Positions 34,253-46,300 of a stretch of DNA of 64,000 nt are shown here, in pieces (position 1 is the stretch's first letter; the number at the start of each line of letters is the position of its first letter). The position numbers and the translations under genes were made by a program. The DNA comes from Choristoneura fumiferana (lineage: Eukaryota; Arthropoda; Insecta; Lepidoptera; Tortricidae). The stretch lies in the NCBI RefSeq assembly GCF_025370935.1, contig NC_133496.1, positions 7,814,536 to 7,878,535 of the forward strand, read 5' to 3'. The notes beneath the pieces are model-generated. The model searched no databases, was not told the DNA's origin, and saw nothing but the letters and a program-made list of their open reading frames with translations.

Positions 34253-34415
34253 TTGAAATATCATCATCACCATATCAGCCTTGGCACGTCCACTGTTTGT
34301 TGGGCCAGGGCATATGCCTCCCCAGTAAACCTCCATTGCTTCGGTCGGAAGCAGCCTGCATACACGGTGAACTTAACAAACTTCGCTGCTTTAACCAGCT
34401 CATCCATCCGTCTCG
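34253..34415 (-). mobile_element. RTE-type LINE 3' end
   Basis: Reverse strand: a GATGGATGAGCTGG start, CTTCACCGTGTATGCAGGC, then a GGCCCAACAAACAGTGGACG tail and GATGATGATAT. Truncated at the 5' end. Confidence 0.6.
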
Positions 34416-34755
34416 TTAGTAGTATGTCCAATTTCAGGGATCCCTTTGTTTCCCATACATTTTTTGTTCCGAATTTTGATGGTCAGAAATTGATATATCA
34501 TATAATTTATAAACATAAAATCACAAGTCATAATTTTAGTTCATTAATGCTTATGAGCTCTAATATTAATGGCTTGCTCAACATCCGTCTCGTAGTAGTA
34601 TGTCCAATTTAAGGGATCCCTTTGTTTCCATACATTTTTTGTTCCGAATTTTGATGGTCAAAATTGATATCCATATAATTTATAAACATAAAATCACAAG
34701 TCATAATTTTTAGTTTATTATAATGCTATATGAGCTTAATATTAATGGCTTATAA
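34405..34755. repeat. 177-bp tandem duplication
   Basis: Two head-to-tail units starting CATCCGTCTCG at 34405 and 34582. They are nearly identical (GATCCCTTTGTTTCC, TTGTTCCGAATTTTGATGG, AAATCACAAGTCATAATTTT), differing by a few small indels. The first 11 bases come from the adjoining LINE tail, so the duplication happened after that insertion. Confidence 0.8.
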
Positions 34756-35976
34756 TATTAAAATTCTATAACCCAAAAGTCATACATTTTTAATAAGTAT
34801 AACGTTCAAAGATCTAACGATAATTATTTAGAAATAGTTTAAGCATATATTTCACCGTACTAATGGTTGTTACTCATATCGTTCGCAACCAAATCCATAA
34901 CATTGATAGGCATATAGATAATTACTGAAATTTCCAGGCATACGTTTAAAAGTGAATTATTTAACTACAACTTTAGATAATATGACTAATAGAAATTATG
35001 TTGAAAACAATTGATTTGTGCGAGCGAGCGAAGCGAGCGAGCAATACGATTCGGAGCAGAAAGCGACTCAGATAGGATAGGTTCAAGGTTCAATGTTAGG
35101 TATTTTTTTATAGCAACCCGGATAATACTGCTTCACAAATGATTTTTGGTCCTCGATGTTCGTATAAAAAGGTATATTATGAACTTTGATTATTATGCAT
35201 AAACTAAGTTAGGTATAACATTTGGTAGTTTAAAATTTTATGTATTTTCATTTTTCTGATAAATAATTGAATTCATTCTTATAATTATTATGAGTTTTTT
35301 TTTTTATATTTACATATGACGTTAATGTTATGACTATCAAGTGACTATCCAGTCATTATGACCTGCGAAAAAGAACTTACAACAATTATTATAAACTAGT
35401 TTATTGCCTTTAATATTATGAATGGCATACTATATGGACATGCGAGATGTTTGAAGCTAACCAATTTTTATGGCTTACAATAATTCTGACCTGCGAAAAA
35501 CAGAACTCCACTTTATACTGTTTAATTTATGACTTGCAAAAACCTATGATGAATAACGTTATGGATTGTTAAAATCGGAGTTAAATTTTATGGGAAACAA
35601 TAGAGACCCAAAATTAAAGTATTGATACCTAATTTTGTTTGATTACTCTTGAGAGACATCAAATACATCGTAACTGTATTAAAGGTGAACACAGTTTTTA
35701 TTTTTGCATAAAATATTGAATGATATCTAATCTTAATACAACATAGGGATAAAAACGTTAAAGTTCATAACGTAATTACAATAATATTGCATAATATATA
35801 GTTGACATGAATGACAAACTTTTTTTATGGTAAGTTTATCTGGACATGATAATTGTACTTAGGTCATTTTTTTACGATGTCAAATGTAGATATGTAAATT
35901 AAATAGGTACCCCATATACAAAATAAAACACATCTTGTATTTTTAATAACATGAATATATTAATCAATAAAAATAT
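34756..35976. other. Region 3' of the TRPA gene
   Basis: AT-rich. A GCGAGCGAGCGAAGCGAGCG block lies at about 35022-35042, and GACCTGCGAAAA recurs near 35360 and 35490. It should contain the TRPA 3' UTR and cleavage site; on the minus strand only ATTAAA-type hexamers are seen just below the stop. No other gene seen. Confidence 0.45.
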
Positions 35977-36429
35977 TTAATTATGACTCTTCTTTCTTAA
36001 TTTAAGCACGAAGTTCTTCGAATCACCAAGCGGATCTGTCTGAGTATTTTTATCTGAGACGCTTTGTTGATTTCTACCTGCATCTTTTACTTGGTCTTTA
36101 ACATCATTTAAAGCCACTGTCAATGCATCTAATCTATCCATTATATCACCAAACTTAGTTCTAATTTCCAACCCTTTCCCAACTTTAGAGTTCTCAATCA
36201 GATCACTAAGGGAATACCTATCATCAGTGACTATGGTTTTAAAAAGCAAATTCATTTGATCCCTGTACATTTTTTTACTATCTTCTCGTTCATTTTGTTG
36301 ATATTTAGTCTTTACTTTTAGTAGAATAGAATCTAGTATATGTGGTGGTAGCGGTTGTTCTTTAGCAAAATAGTAAGGTTCATCGGTATCAGCTTGCACC
36401 TCGTAGAAAACCTCCCAGTGTTTTATCAC
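35977..36429 (-). CDS. TRPA C-terminal tail, in a shifted frame
   Basis: 150 codons to a TAA. Begins IKHWEVFYEVQADTDEPYYF, has PLPPHILDSILLKVK, then a helical charged region (LDALTVALNDVKDQVKD) likely to form a coiled coil. Homology to the tail of the remnant at 10734-11180 shows it is genuine coding sequence. One missing base somewhere in the last 40 bases of the preceding frame would restore continuity. Either assembly error or a recent mutation; no intron signals fit. Confidence 0.75.
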   Translation of the reverse strand: MIKHWEVFYEVQADTDEPYYFAKEQPLPPHILDSILLKVKTKYQQNEREDSKKMYRDQMNLLFKTIVTDDRYSLSDLIENSKVGKGLEIRTKFGDIMDRLDALTVALNDVKDQVKDAGRNQQSVSDKNTQTDPLGDSKNFVLKLRKKSHN

Positions 36430-39400
36430 GCAAGGCCTGATATGAATTTTCTAATAAACCTTCTACAGTGAAATTTTTTGTGAACCAGGCTCCTAAAGAT
36501 CCCTCCAAAAACAAAAAGGTCAAGGGAACTTAGAAATTTTACTTGTTTCTTGAGTCTTCGGACGTCTCCAGCCATTTTTAAATCAGCCACATCACTCACA
36601 GCTACGCCGATCATGAAATTCATAAATACCATTGATACCAATATTAAAAATAATACAAATAACACGTGAACTATCAATTTGGAATAAGTCAGTTCTTTGT
36701 GATCAGCGCCGAATAGTTCTTTGTAGTCATACTCTGATGTCATCATTACTATGGTTTTAATGAAAGACTCCCATGCGCCATCGAAAGGTGGATAAGCGTG
36801 ATACTGCACCATAAAACTTAATGAAAATGCAATCAACAGAAAGATGCAGGTAAGTAGTATCTGAAACAAAAAAAGGCTACAGTAATTTTTGTGCATTTTA
36901 AACATTTTACTGTCCGCGAAGAAGTTTAGTATCAGTACTTGGAGACTACTTTCTTAACAAAAGAATACCTACATTGTTTATAAATAAACTTTTCATAAGT
37001 TTGTTTTTTTTTTTTTTATCAGTCTTACGGAAGTAAACGCAACAAGCTAAATGCATGCGTGAGTGGTGTAATTTGACAGTAACTTGACAATAATTTTATA
37101 AAATTATTTAATTCCTGTTTGAAGTAGAAAAAAAAAGAAGCCCAGCAATTTAAAAACAAATTTGCCTCCCAATACTAGTTGTGATATTTCTGCTAATCTT
37201 AGAGAGAGAAAAGATAAATTATTGTCTACCTTAAAAATGTTACTGGCAACTTTGCTAAACATCAGCAGATAATAGCCCCAATATGGAAATCTTGACAGAA
37301 GATAAGTCATGTGGGACCAAGACAGTAGTAAGGCGCCGGTCGCTACATGTCTCAGCCATTCGTCCTCTAACCAAGCTTCTTGATCAGCACACAGTAGAAT
37401 GAGAGCAAGGATAAGAGAGCCCAATTTGACCCAGTTCTCAACACCAAGAAAATAATGATGCCGCTTTACGTATATAAATAAAAATTCCTGAAAGTATAAA
37501 AAAAATATTATAACAACGATATTCCTCATTAAATGTAAAAGTTCTCATCTCCATGTATAAATAACCAGTATTACCTGAATAGTTACTAAAAGTAAAGGAG
37601 CATACAGCATGTCGCTACTAATAAATGATTCTTTATTTTTGTCGCTGAAGCAAACTATTAAAACAAAGTTTAGCGTCAATGCAAATATTGCGTAAATTGC
37701 TACAATAACGTAAAAGAATGGCACCAAAGTTTTCCATTTTAGGTAAATAAGACTTTCTATAAGAGGATGCATTAATATCTTCTTCTGACCACATCTGACT
37801 AGTTCCTCCAATACTTTAATTTGACTTGTACCATGATCTTTTATTAAAACTCCATAGTCTATACTGATCTCACACCCAGTTTCTCCTGACTCTGGTAACT
37901 TGGATACAATAAATTCATCAAACACTTCTTCAAAAAATTGTGTTGAATTAGGAAGCTTGGTAGATATTGTTTCTATAACGGTCTTCCGTTTTTTATCAGT
38001 TTCCAAAGGATTTGACAAGACAGCACCCTTGCGTAAAATAGTTGAAGCCACTTCACGGTGGCACCGATCGGCAGCCAAATGTAAAGCAGTTCGATTTTTA
38101 TCATCAACATCGTCAATAGCTCTTGGTTCTAGATCAAGTATAAGTCCAACAACTTCTGAGCAGTTTTTAGAAGCAGCTATTTGTAACGGCGTCCAATCTG
38201 TTATAAACTCTCCCTTAGTTTTAACTGATAAACTAGCATTTCTTTGATACAGTAGCCTAATACAATCCTGGTGATTATTCATTGCTGCGATGTGTATAGG
38301 AGCATAGCCGCGTTTGTCATATGACTGAATCATGACATTAGTTGCCTCATCATCATAGTTAAGTATGTATTCTACAACTTCCTTGTGCCCAAATTGAATT
38401 GCCGCGTGCAATGCATTATTATTTTCCGTGGAAACCCTGTAAATGTTGGCTCCCTTTCTTATTAAAGCTTTAACACAACTGAGGTGTCCACCTCGAAGTG
38501 CTATGTATAACGGAGTCTGGTCGATTTTATTGAAGATATCGACGGACTCTATTGAGGCGCCTAGTAGTACTTCAAGTATTTCTTGATCGCTGCGATCCGC
38601 TGCTAAATGTAAAGGCGTTTCATGTATCTGCAAATATGATATTCTCATAAGTACCTATTTTATTTAACTATGACATAATATGCAAATTAGATGTTTTGAT
38701 TACTATATTGTTCCTTAAATTTAATTAAGCAGTAATTTTATTATGTCATGCCTTACTTAGTAGAAAGACGTTAATAAGTATAATAATTTCGTTAATCTAT
38801 CAGGAAACCTTGGTCATCTAATTGCTCTATTGTGGTATGATTACAAGTACAATGTCAGAGACCGTGAGACAATTACAATTTATCTTATCTACTTTAGTAG
38901 GTATCATAACATTATGTACTTAGTTAAGTCAACATAAGGAGCAGAATTTGATGTTTAATACCAAGAGATTACTAAGCTTATATTTTACACTGCTAAATAT
39001 TATGATGATAAAAATATTAAATATTAGTCTTTAGAAAGTATGCCATCTTATTTTTTTCTGACTGACTCATCTATACGCTGCGCTCAAAATTTTGGACCTT
39101 GAAAATCGAATATTGAACCACAATTTCAAATGTTACCAAAGAATAATAATGAAGTTTTCGAAAACTCCAGGGAATAAAGAATTCTTGTACGGAAGCGATG
39201 CAAGCGTAAGCTATTTAGTTCACAAAATATCAACGTATATACTTCTTACCTGTTCTAAGCGGTAAACGAGATTCAAATCATCTTCTAGAGTAATATTCTT
39301 GTAACGGTGAAATGGTAAGTTAGAGGTAGCAGTTACATCAGCACCAGCGTCTAGAACAGTGCATACGCCTGGTAACCAGTCTGCTACGACGGAAGCCTGG

Positions 39401-40293
39401 AGGAGTGTGAAGCCGGCCTGGTCTCTTGTGTTGGCTCGTTCTGCCAAAGATACCAGGTCTTCGCATCTATGGCTTAATAATACCTATAAATTGATTTTAT
39501 TATAGACCTATGGTGAGAGCGGTGATGGTTGATTCTAAAAACGTTGCGCATTAAAAACCTAAAATAATTATGTGAAATAGTTTTCGAGTTATGAGGGGGT
39601 CAAAAGTGGCTCCAAATGGTTAGGGTAAAATTACACACAGTGCTGCTCACCAGTTCTGTTAGCTTGAACGTGGCTTGACACGCTACCGCATGTCTAGATA
39701 AATAAATTCATAGAGCACAGATAACTTATGGCACCGCAGGTGTTTGGCGGGTTCAGAGCACTAATGTTTTGCAACTAACGTTTGGCAACCTGATTAATTT
39801 CACAGCTTTCAATTTCGCAACTGTTTAATATTTCTGAAACAGTAAATATTTCAGGGTTTTCCTTTCTACGGACTACGGACCTTCTACATGATGGCTCTGA
39901 AATAAATCCTGAAATAATTTACAATTTTAGAGTTTGCGAAATGAAAGTTGCGAAATAAATCAGGTTGCCAAACGTTAGTTGCGAAATGAACGGATACTGT
40001 GTTTGGCGTTCTCAATTGACAGTACAAACCTTAAAAGCTTCATCCAGCTTGTACTTCACACAGAGATGTAATGGTGTCAAACCAACACTGTTTAGGCAGG
40101 CCACAGAAGCGCCGGCGTCTAAGAGGAGCCTGATGGATGACAGACATCTGATCTCCACGGCTGTATGGAGAGGAGTATCTACGTTGTCAATGATTCCTTT
40201 CATGGTGTTGAATGTACCGTCAGCCTCAAGGAGCATCCTGATGACATCTGATAAACTGAAAAAGAAGAGTTTGAGTACTGTCAACTAACCAGC

Positions 40294-40345
<52 letters not shown>

Positions 40346-43300
40346 AAATACGTGTGATCTGTGAATTTTAGTTTAATAAGAGCAAAACTTTGCTTTGAGG
40401 GGTTCATATTCCAATAAAATAAGTTTTTGTTAAAAATTTCATTTTTAATATAAGATTTTTATGCTGACTATACTTTTTGTTGACTGTACTTTTATTATCA
40501 TCCAAAATACATTTGCGTATGCAAATTTCAAGTCGATGCCATTAACCGTTGAAGAGTTCCGTCCTGTGGAGATCACCAGACTACCAGGTTGTCACTACCA
40601 GATTATTATATTGTCACGCGATTTACATATTATATTATTTACATATATAATATTTATTTATGAAACTAAATGAAAACTTAACAATGCATTTAAAATTAGA
40701 TTAATACTAACATCTATTACTAAAATTAGGTAATTAAGTCTAAACAAATAACATAACAAATTACATATTATATGTACATATATTTCAAGTCAATCCAACA
40801 ACTGGAACTTGGTCGTATTCAATTAGCAAGATTTGATTACGATAGACAGACAGACAACGGGACAGGTGAAACTAAATAAAAATAATAAAAGCATGTAAAA
40901 AGTACAAGTATTTTAAGAACTACCCTTGAATTTTAAGTGTATTAAATTTTGACTTGGTTATACAAGAAGCTTTGTTTAGAGCAATCTCGTAATCAAAATA
41001 GATTTTGATACCATCCATCTTTGGAGTATAGGACAATGTAGGTACTCTTTTCTATAGAAGCAGACTACTAAAGACACAATAAGTTTTGGCAAAAATTTTG
41101 TTTAATAAAAAAAAATGTACTTGCTTTGCCATTCAAACTATATTAAGTCAATTCGACCATTAGAATTAGATAAAAGACTAGCAAGATTTTAAGACAACTT
41201 ACATATTTTAGGTATGTACTCGTACTACAGTCGAACCATTTGATTCCTGACCCACCGTAGAAAGTTCTCACATTAAGGGGCTGTTCCACCACCCATTTGT
41301 TTCTGTTAACTGGCGGTTAAATGTGATCTCCGTCTATTCGAACAAAACAAATAGAGACGGCATCACATTTAACCGTCAGTTAAGACTAATCAATGGATAG
41401 TGAAACAGCCCCTAAGTGCCGTACATAATGAATTCCCTTGTCAAGCAATGTGATGTCACTACATTGACATCTATGTACCGATGTGTGTGTGTGATGTTCC
41501 TGAGAAAAAGGGTCTTGACAGACAGACAGACAGACGGACAAAAAGTGATCCTATAAGGGTTCTGTTTTTTTCCTTTTGAGGTACCCTAAAAATGAACTCA
41601 CTCAACGATTTTCTTGCGCCGGTAGTGTGCGTAGCCGGCAACGTCAAGGGCTGTCCTTCCTCGGTCATCACAGATGTTCGGGTCATGGCCTGCAATTACA
41701 AAACAATTTACTATGCACTTGTCAGGGCGGTTTACTGTCGATCCAGAATATCATGACAATAATTTACGTCCTGATAATTCGTACCCGTATGTTTGTTTGT
41801 TTATACTCTTTATTGTACACCAACAAGATGGGCATGACCCAGTTAAAGCTGCAGGTTCGCGGTGAATGCAGGTCGCTCCCAACCAAAGCAACTGCAGGTC
41901 TCTGCGAGGAGGCCTATATCCACCAGGTGGCGTCCTACGGCTGATATGACAATGATGATGTAGTTTGTAGACAGTATACAAATCACCCTTTCAGTGACTA
42001 TAAATGGAAACAACAGAGAAGTGCACATAATTTTGGCAATACTTTTAAGATTCAAAAATTCTTCTTCTATAGCAGACGCTTAATATCCTTCACTATCCTT
42101 TTTTCGCGTGGAACATAAAATGAAGGGAGGTCCTGCGTATGCCATCATAGTGAGGTTTATGGGGCTCTCTCCCATAGCACTTCTTCTACTAGTCGGACGG
42201 GAGGCAGCATACCCTACGCAATTTATTGCTGCAAACCGCTTTAGCCACCAACAGTAAGGCTACTGGTCCTACACAGCGGGCAGGAGGGTCTGCGCGCTTA
42301 TGACCCTTCTTTTTGGCGCACTTCCAAAGCTTCGCAAAGGGCTGGGGTCACCGAGGAGCGTCATGTTTGAATGTCCGCGATCCCATAGCCCTCCCATAAC
42401 GGCAGAGTAGATAAACACCAATGTTTTTTAGTGGGTATGCTCCCTAAAGAGCGAGAGTCCCACATATTTTTTACGAGCACAGATATTTTTTAGAACGGCA
42501 CAATGAACGACAACTCGCCACTTGCATCCACCGGTTGCCCGCAACTCTCACGATGTCGTCAGTCCACCTAGTGGGAGGCCTGCCAACGCTTCATCTTCCA
42601 GTTCGTGAAGCATATTCACATCGCTAAAAAGGACGGGTTCTCTCTGTGTTAACTTGGTAGGTACTTTACCTGCATTTAGTAGAACCCGAATGCGGAAGCC
42701 GAGGTTCATTGCGCTTGCGTGGTGGAGCTCCGTCCATCCTGCTTGGTACCGTGGCAGGTGACTACAAAAAAAAATTAAGCACGTGAAAACTCAATTTTTC
42801 ATTTCCTGGATTTATTTTTTTATTTCTTGCGTGTCACCAGACAAAAACGGTGAAATAGCTGAATATGTTCTTATGAAGTTATTTACAAAAGTTTGTTCTT
42901 TTTCATGGTCAAACTGTAGTTTCTAATTATAAGTCTAATTTACTCTCAATGTTAATAAGTTTTTGTTCAAAGTTTAATAAAGGTAAAAAACCTTCTTTTT
43001 GTAACTGTCATTTTTGTTAACTGTACCTACTTGCATTTTCATCAAACCTACATAATAATGTTAACCAAATTTCAAATCAATCTGACTACTGAAAGTGTAA
43101 TTTATTGAATCAGACGTTACTCTGCGGAGGTCCATATCAATGAACTAAAATTTTTTTTTGCTCACATGTGACTTTTATGATAGCTACGTTTATGCAAGAT
43201 ATGCGTGCTCTGTTCATGCAGTTCCTCCACCTCCACACTGTAAGAACACACACAAATCATACAAACCCATCTATCACCACCACCACCACACTACACTGAC

Positions 43301-46300
43301 GCGTTTCGAACTCAACCAGAGCTCATCTTCAGAGCAACACAACCGTACACCATGCTACCAGATGTTAGACTATATAACTTATACAAGGTGTTAATTAAAT
43401 AACTGAAAACATCAGACACCCCCAAAATATTTTTTCATTTTAATTTAGTTGATTGCATTTATTTTTGAATACCTACATCATTTTAAAAGATATTCGTGTG
43501 TTTTGCTAACTCAATAGGTAATTCTACTTCATTTCTAACTCTACACCTAAAATAATTTGTATTTGCGCTTTGACGTTTTTAGAAGAAAATCTTACATTAA
43601 CAGAACAACAGCCAGTATTAAATTATCGAAGCAGTATGCAACCTCGCTAAAATATTTAATTGGCGCCTGTTGCAGTCGTAACTTTTAGACCGGGCACAAT
43701 AAAAAAGGTATTTAAGAAAACAAACACAACATAATTTAAAACATAGTGTAATCGATTCTACGATTCTGAGCAAACTACTTTCTGGTTTTCAGTTATTTAA
43801 TGAACACCTTATATATATCTTGCATAAGCTTAGCTATGATAAGGTCGAGGGTGAGCAAAGAAATTCCTTTAGTTCATTTTTACGTTATGTTGGTCCACAC
43901 CTGCCCAGGGTCCTGGCAATGTTGCTCAACTTGTGTGTCTCGCACGGATATCTACCTCAGGAGCTGATGAAGACCATTGTTGTACCCATACTTAAAAACA
44001 GGACCGGAGATGCATCTGACAAGAATAATTACCGTCCCATTTCATTGGCTACCATAGTGGCGAAGGTGTTAGACGGGTTGCTTGATCGCCAGTTAGCTAA
44101 ATACATAAATCTAGAGTAAGCACCATTCGGGTTTAGGCCGGGACTGTCTACTGAAACTGCTATCTTGCGACTCAAGCACACTGTCCAGTACTACACGTCC
44201 CGAAAAACGCCAATTTATTCTTGCTCTTTGGAATTGTCGAAGGCCTTCGATCTTGTATGATCTCAGGAATTGGTGCGAATTATTGAGTCATCATCATCAT
44301 CCCAGCCTATAAACGTCCCACTGCTGGGCACAGGCCTCCTCTCAGAACAAGAGGGCTTGGGCCATAGTTCCCACGCGGGCCCAGTGCGGATTGGGAACTT
44401 CACACGCACCATTGAATTGCATCGCAAGTTTGTGCAGGTTTCCTCACGATGTTTTCCTTCACCGCAAAGCTCGTGGTAAATTTGAAATGTAATTCCGCAC
44501 ATGAGTTTCGAAAAAATCAGAGGTGCGAGCCGGGGTTTAAACCCACAACCCTCTGCTTGAGAGGCGATAGGTCAAACCACTAGGCCACCACGGCTTATTA
44601 TTCCCGGCGGGAATTATTGAGTACTGGTACGGTAATCAAAGCAATGCTGTCAGATGGGCTGGTGCATTCTCGAGTGAGTACAGGTTGGAATGTGGAGTAA
44701 GGCAGGGTGAATTGACGTCTCCTCGACTTTTCAACCTGTACATGAACGGACTTATTGGTGAGCTTAGCAGAGCAGGTGTGGGCTGCTCAATTGATGGCAA
44801 GTGTGTTAACAATGTCAGTTATGCCGACGATATGGCTCTGCTAACCCCATCAATCAGGGCCCTCGAGAAGTTAATAGGAATTTGTGAGGGATATGCGGAT
44901 TCCCATGGTCTCAGGTACAACGCTAAGAAAAGCGAGTTGCTCGTTTTAAGGCAGGTAGCAAGAAACCCAGTGCCGTTCCTCCAGTTAAGTTGTCTGGGTG
45001 CGTCTTGAGAATAGTCTCCGAATTTAAGTACCTGGGGCACTGGGTCACCGAGGACCTATCTGATGGCCTAGATGTGGAGAGGGCACGTAGGGCGTTGGCA
45101 ATATGGAGCAAAACATGTTGGCTCGTAGGTTCGTACGTTGCACAAAAGATGTCAAGAAAACTCTTTTTAAGGCATATTGTCAAACTTTTTATACGTGCAG
45201 CCTGTGGACCAAGTGTACTCAGAGAGCTCTCAACGCCCTGCGTGTCCAGTATAACAATGGGTTGAGCATGCTGCTGAGGCTGTCCCGTTACTGCAGCGCG
45301 TCGGGCATGTGCACAGAGGCGCGAATAGACAGCTTCCAGGCCATATTGCGCAAACGAGTTGCCTCACTGACGCAGCGCGTACCTACGGGATAGCCCGAAC
45401 AGCCTCCTCAATACCATTCTGGGCAGGGTGGACTGTCCTATTGTACGACGCTGGAATTTTCTTCATAAAGGTTCCAGACCGGTGTTATTTAATAATAATT
45501 AATAATCAATGGTTAATGATGTTCTTGTGATTGTGACAATATATAATATTTAATAATGAATAATTTAATTTAATCTAATTGAATAATCGGAACTGTATTT
45601 AATGTTGTAGAATTATTTATAAATCTACTAACATAGTTGTAAGATTTAATATTACTAACCATCCATGGACATAGTGTTTGAAATAAATGGATTATTATTA
45701 TATTATTTACTAAAAGTGTGTCAAAATGAAGTTGCAACAGTAGACCCTACAAATTTGAATTAACGAACAGCGATTTAATGTAAGAAGGTTCAATAGTGAT
45801 CTAGAAATCAAACCAATGTCTAAGAACGTACAGGTATTGGAGGCTGGGCTAACAAACATAGCAACTAAGCATTGCAACATCAGAACTGCATTCTCAAACA
45901 GGTCCGAAGAAAGTTCTTCGGGGAATACCGGTCGCGTTCGGAATGCAAATTGAAGATGTTGATGACCCGGGAAAAACCTTATTGTCATATACACTGTTCG
46001 TTTTGTGTGTCATGGATTAGTCATTAACACATTTAAATGAATAATGAATACGCAACCTCAAATTTCGTTAGGTGAAATACACTCTGGGTTGTTTACGTAT
46101 CCAAGAAAGGGATAATTTTGTATTTGTATTTATTTAATATAAATGTCCATTAATTTTAATAAAAATAATTCCTTAAAGTTATCATGCGTCATGAAAAATG
46201 AAATAAAATCAGATTTATTTTAAAATATTTGACAACAATGGGATATTACTGCTCTTTTTATACGCTCAGCCACCAAAATGAGCTAATACTCGTAAATAGT

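Noticed and set aside
40298..40344. CRISPR-like or satellite array
   Set aside because: It is a plain (GA)n microsatellite; no spaced repeats of CRISPR type exist in the window, as expected for an animal genome.
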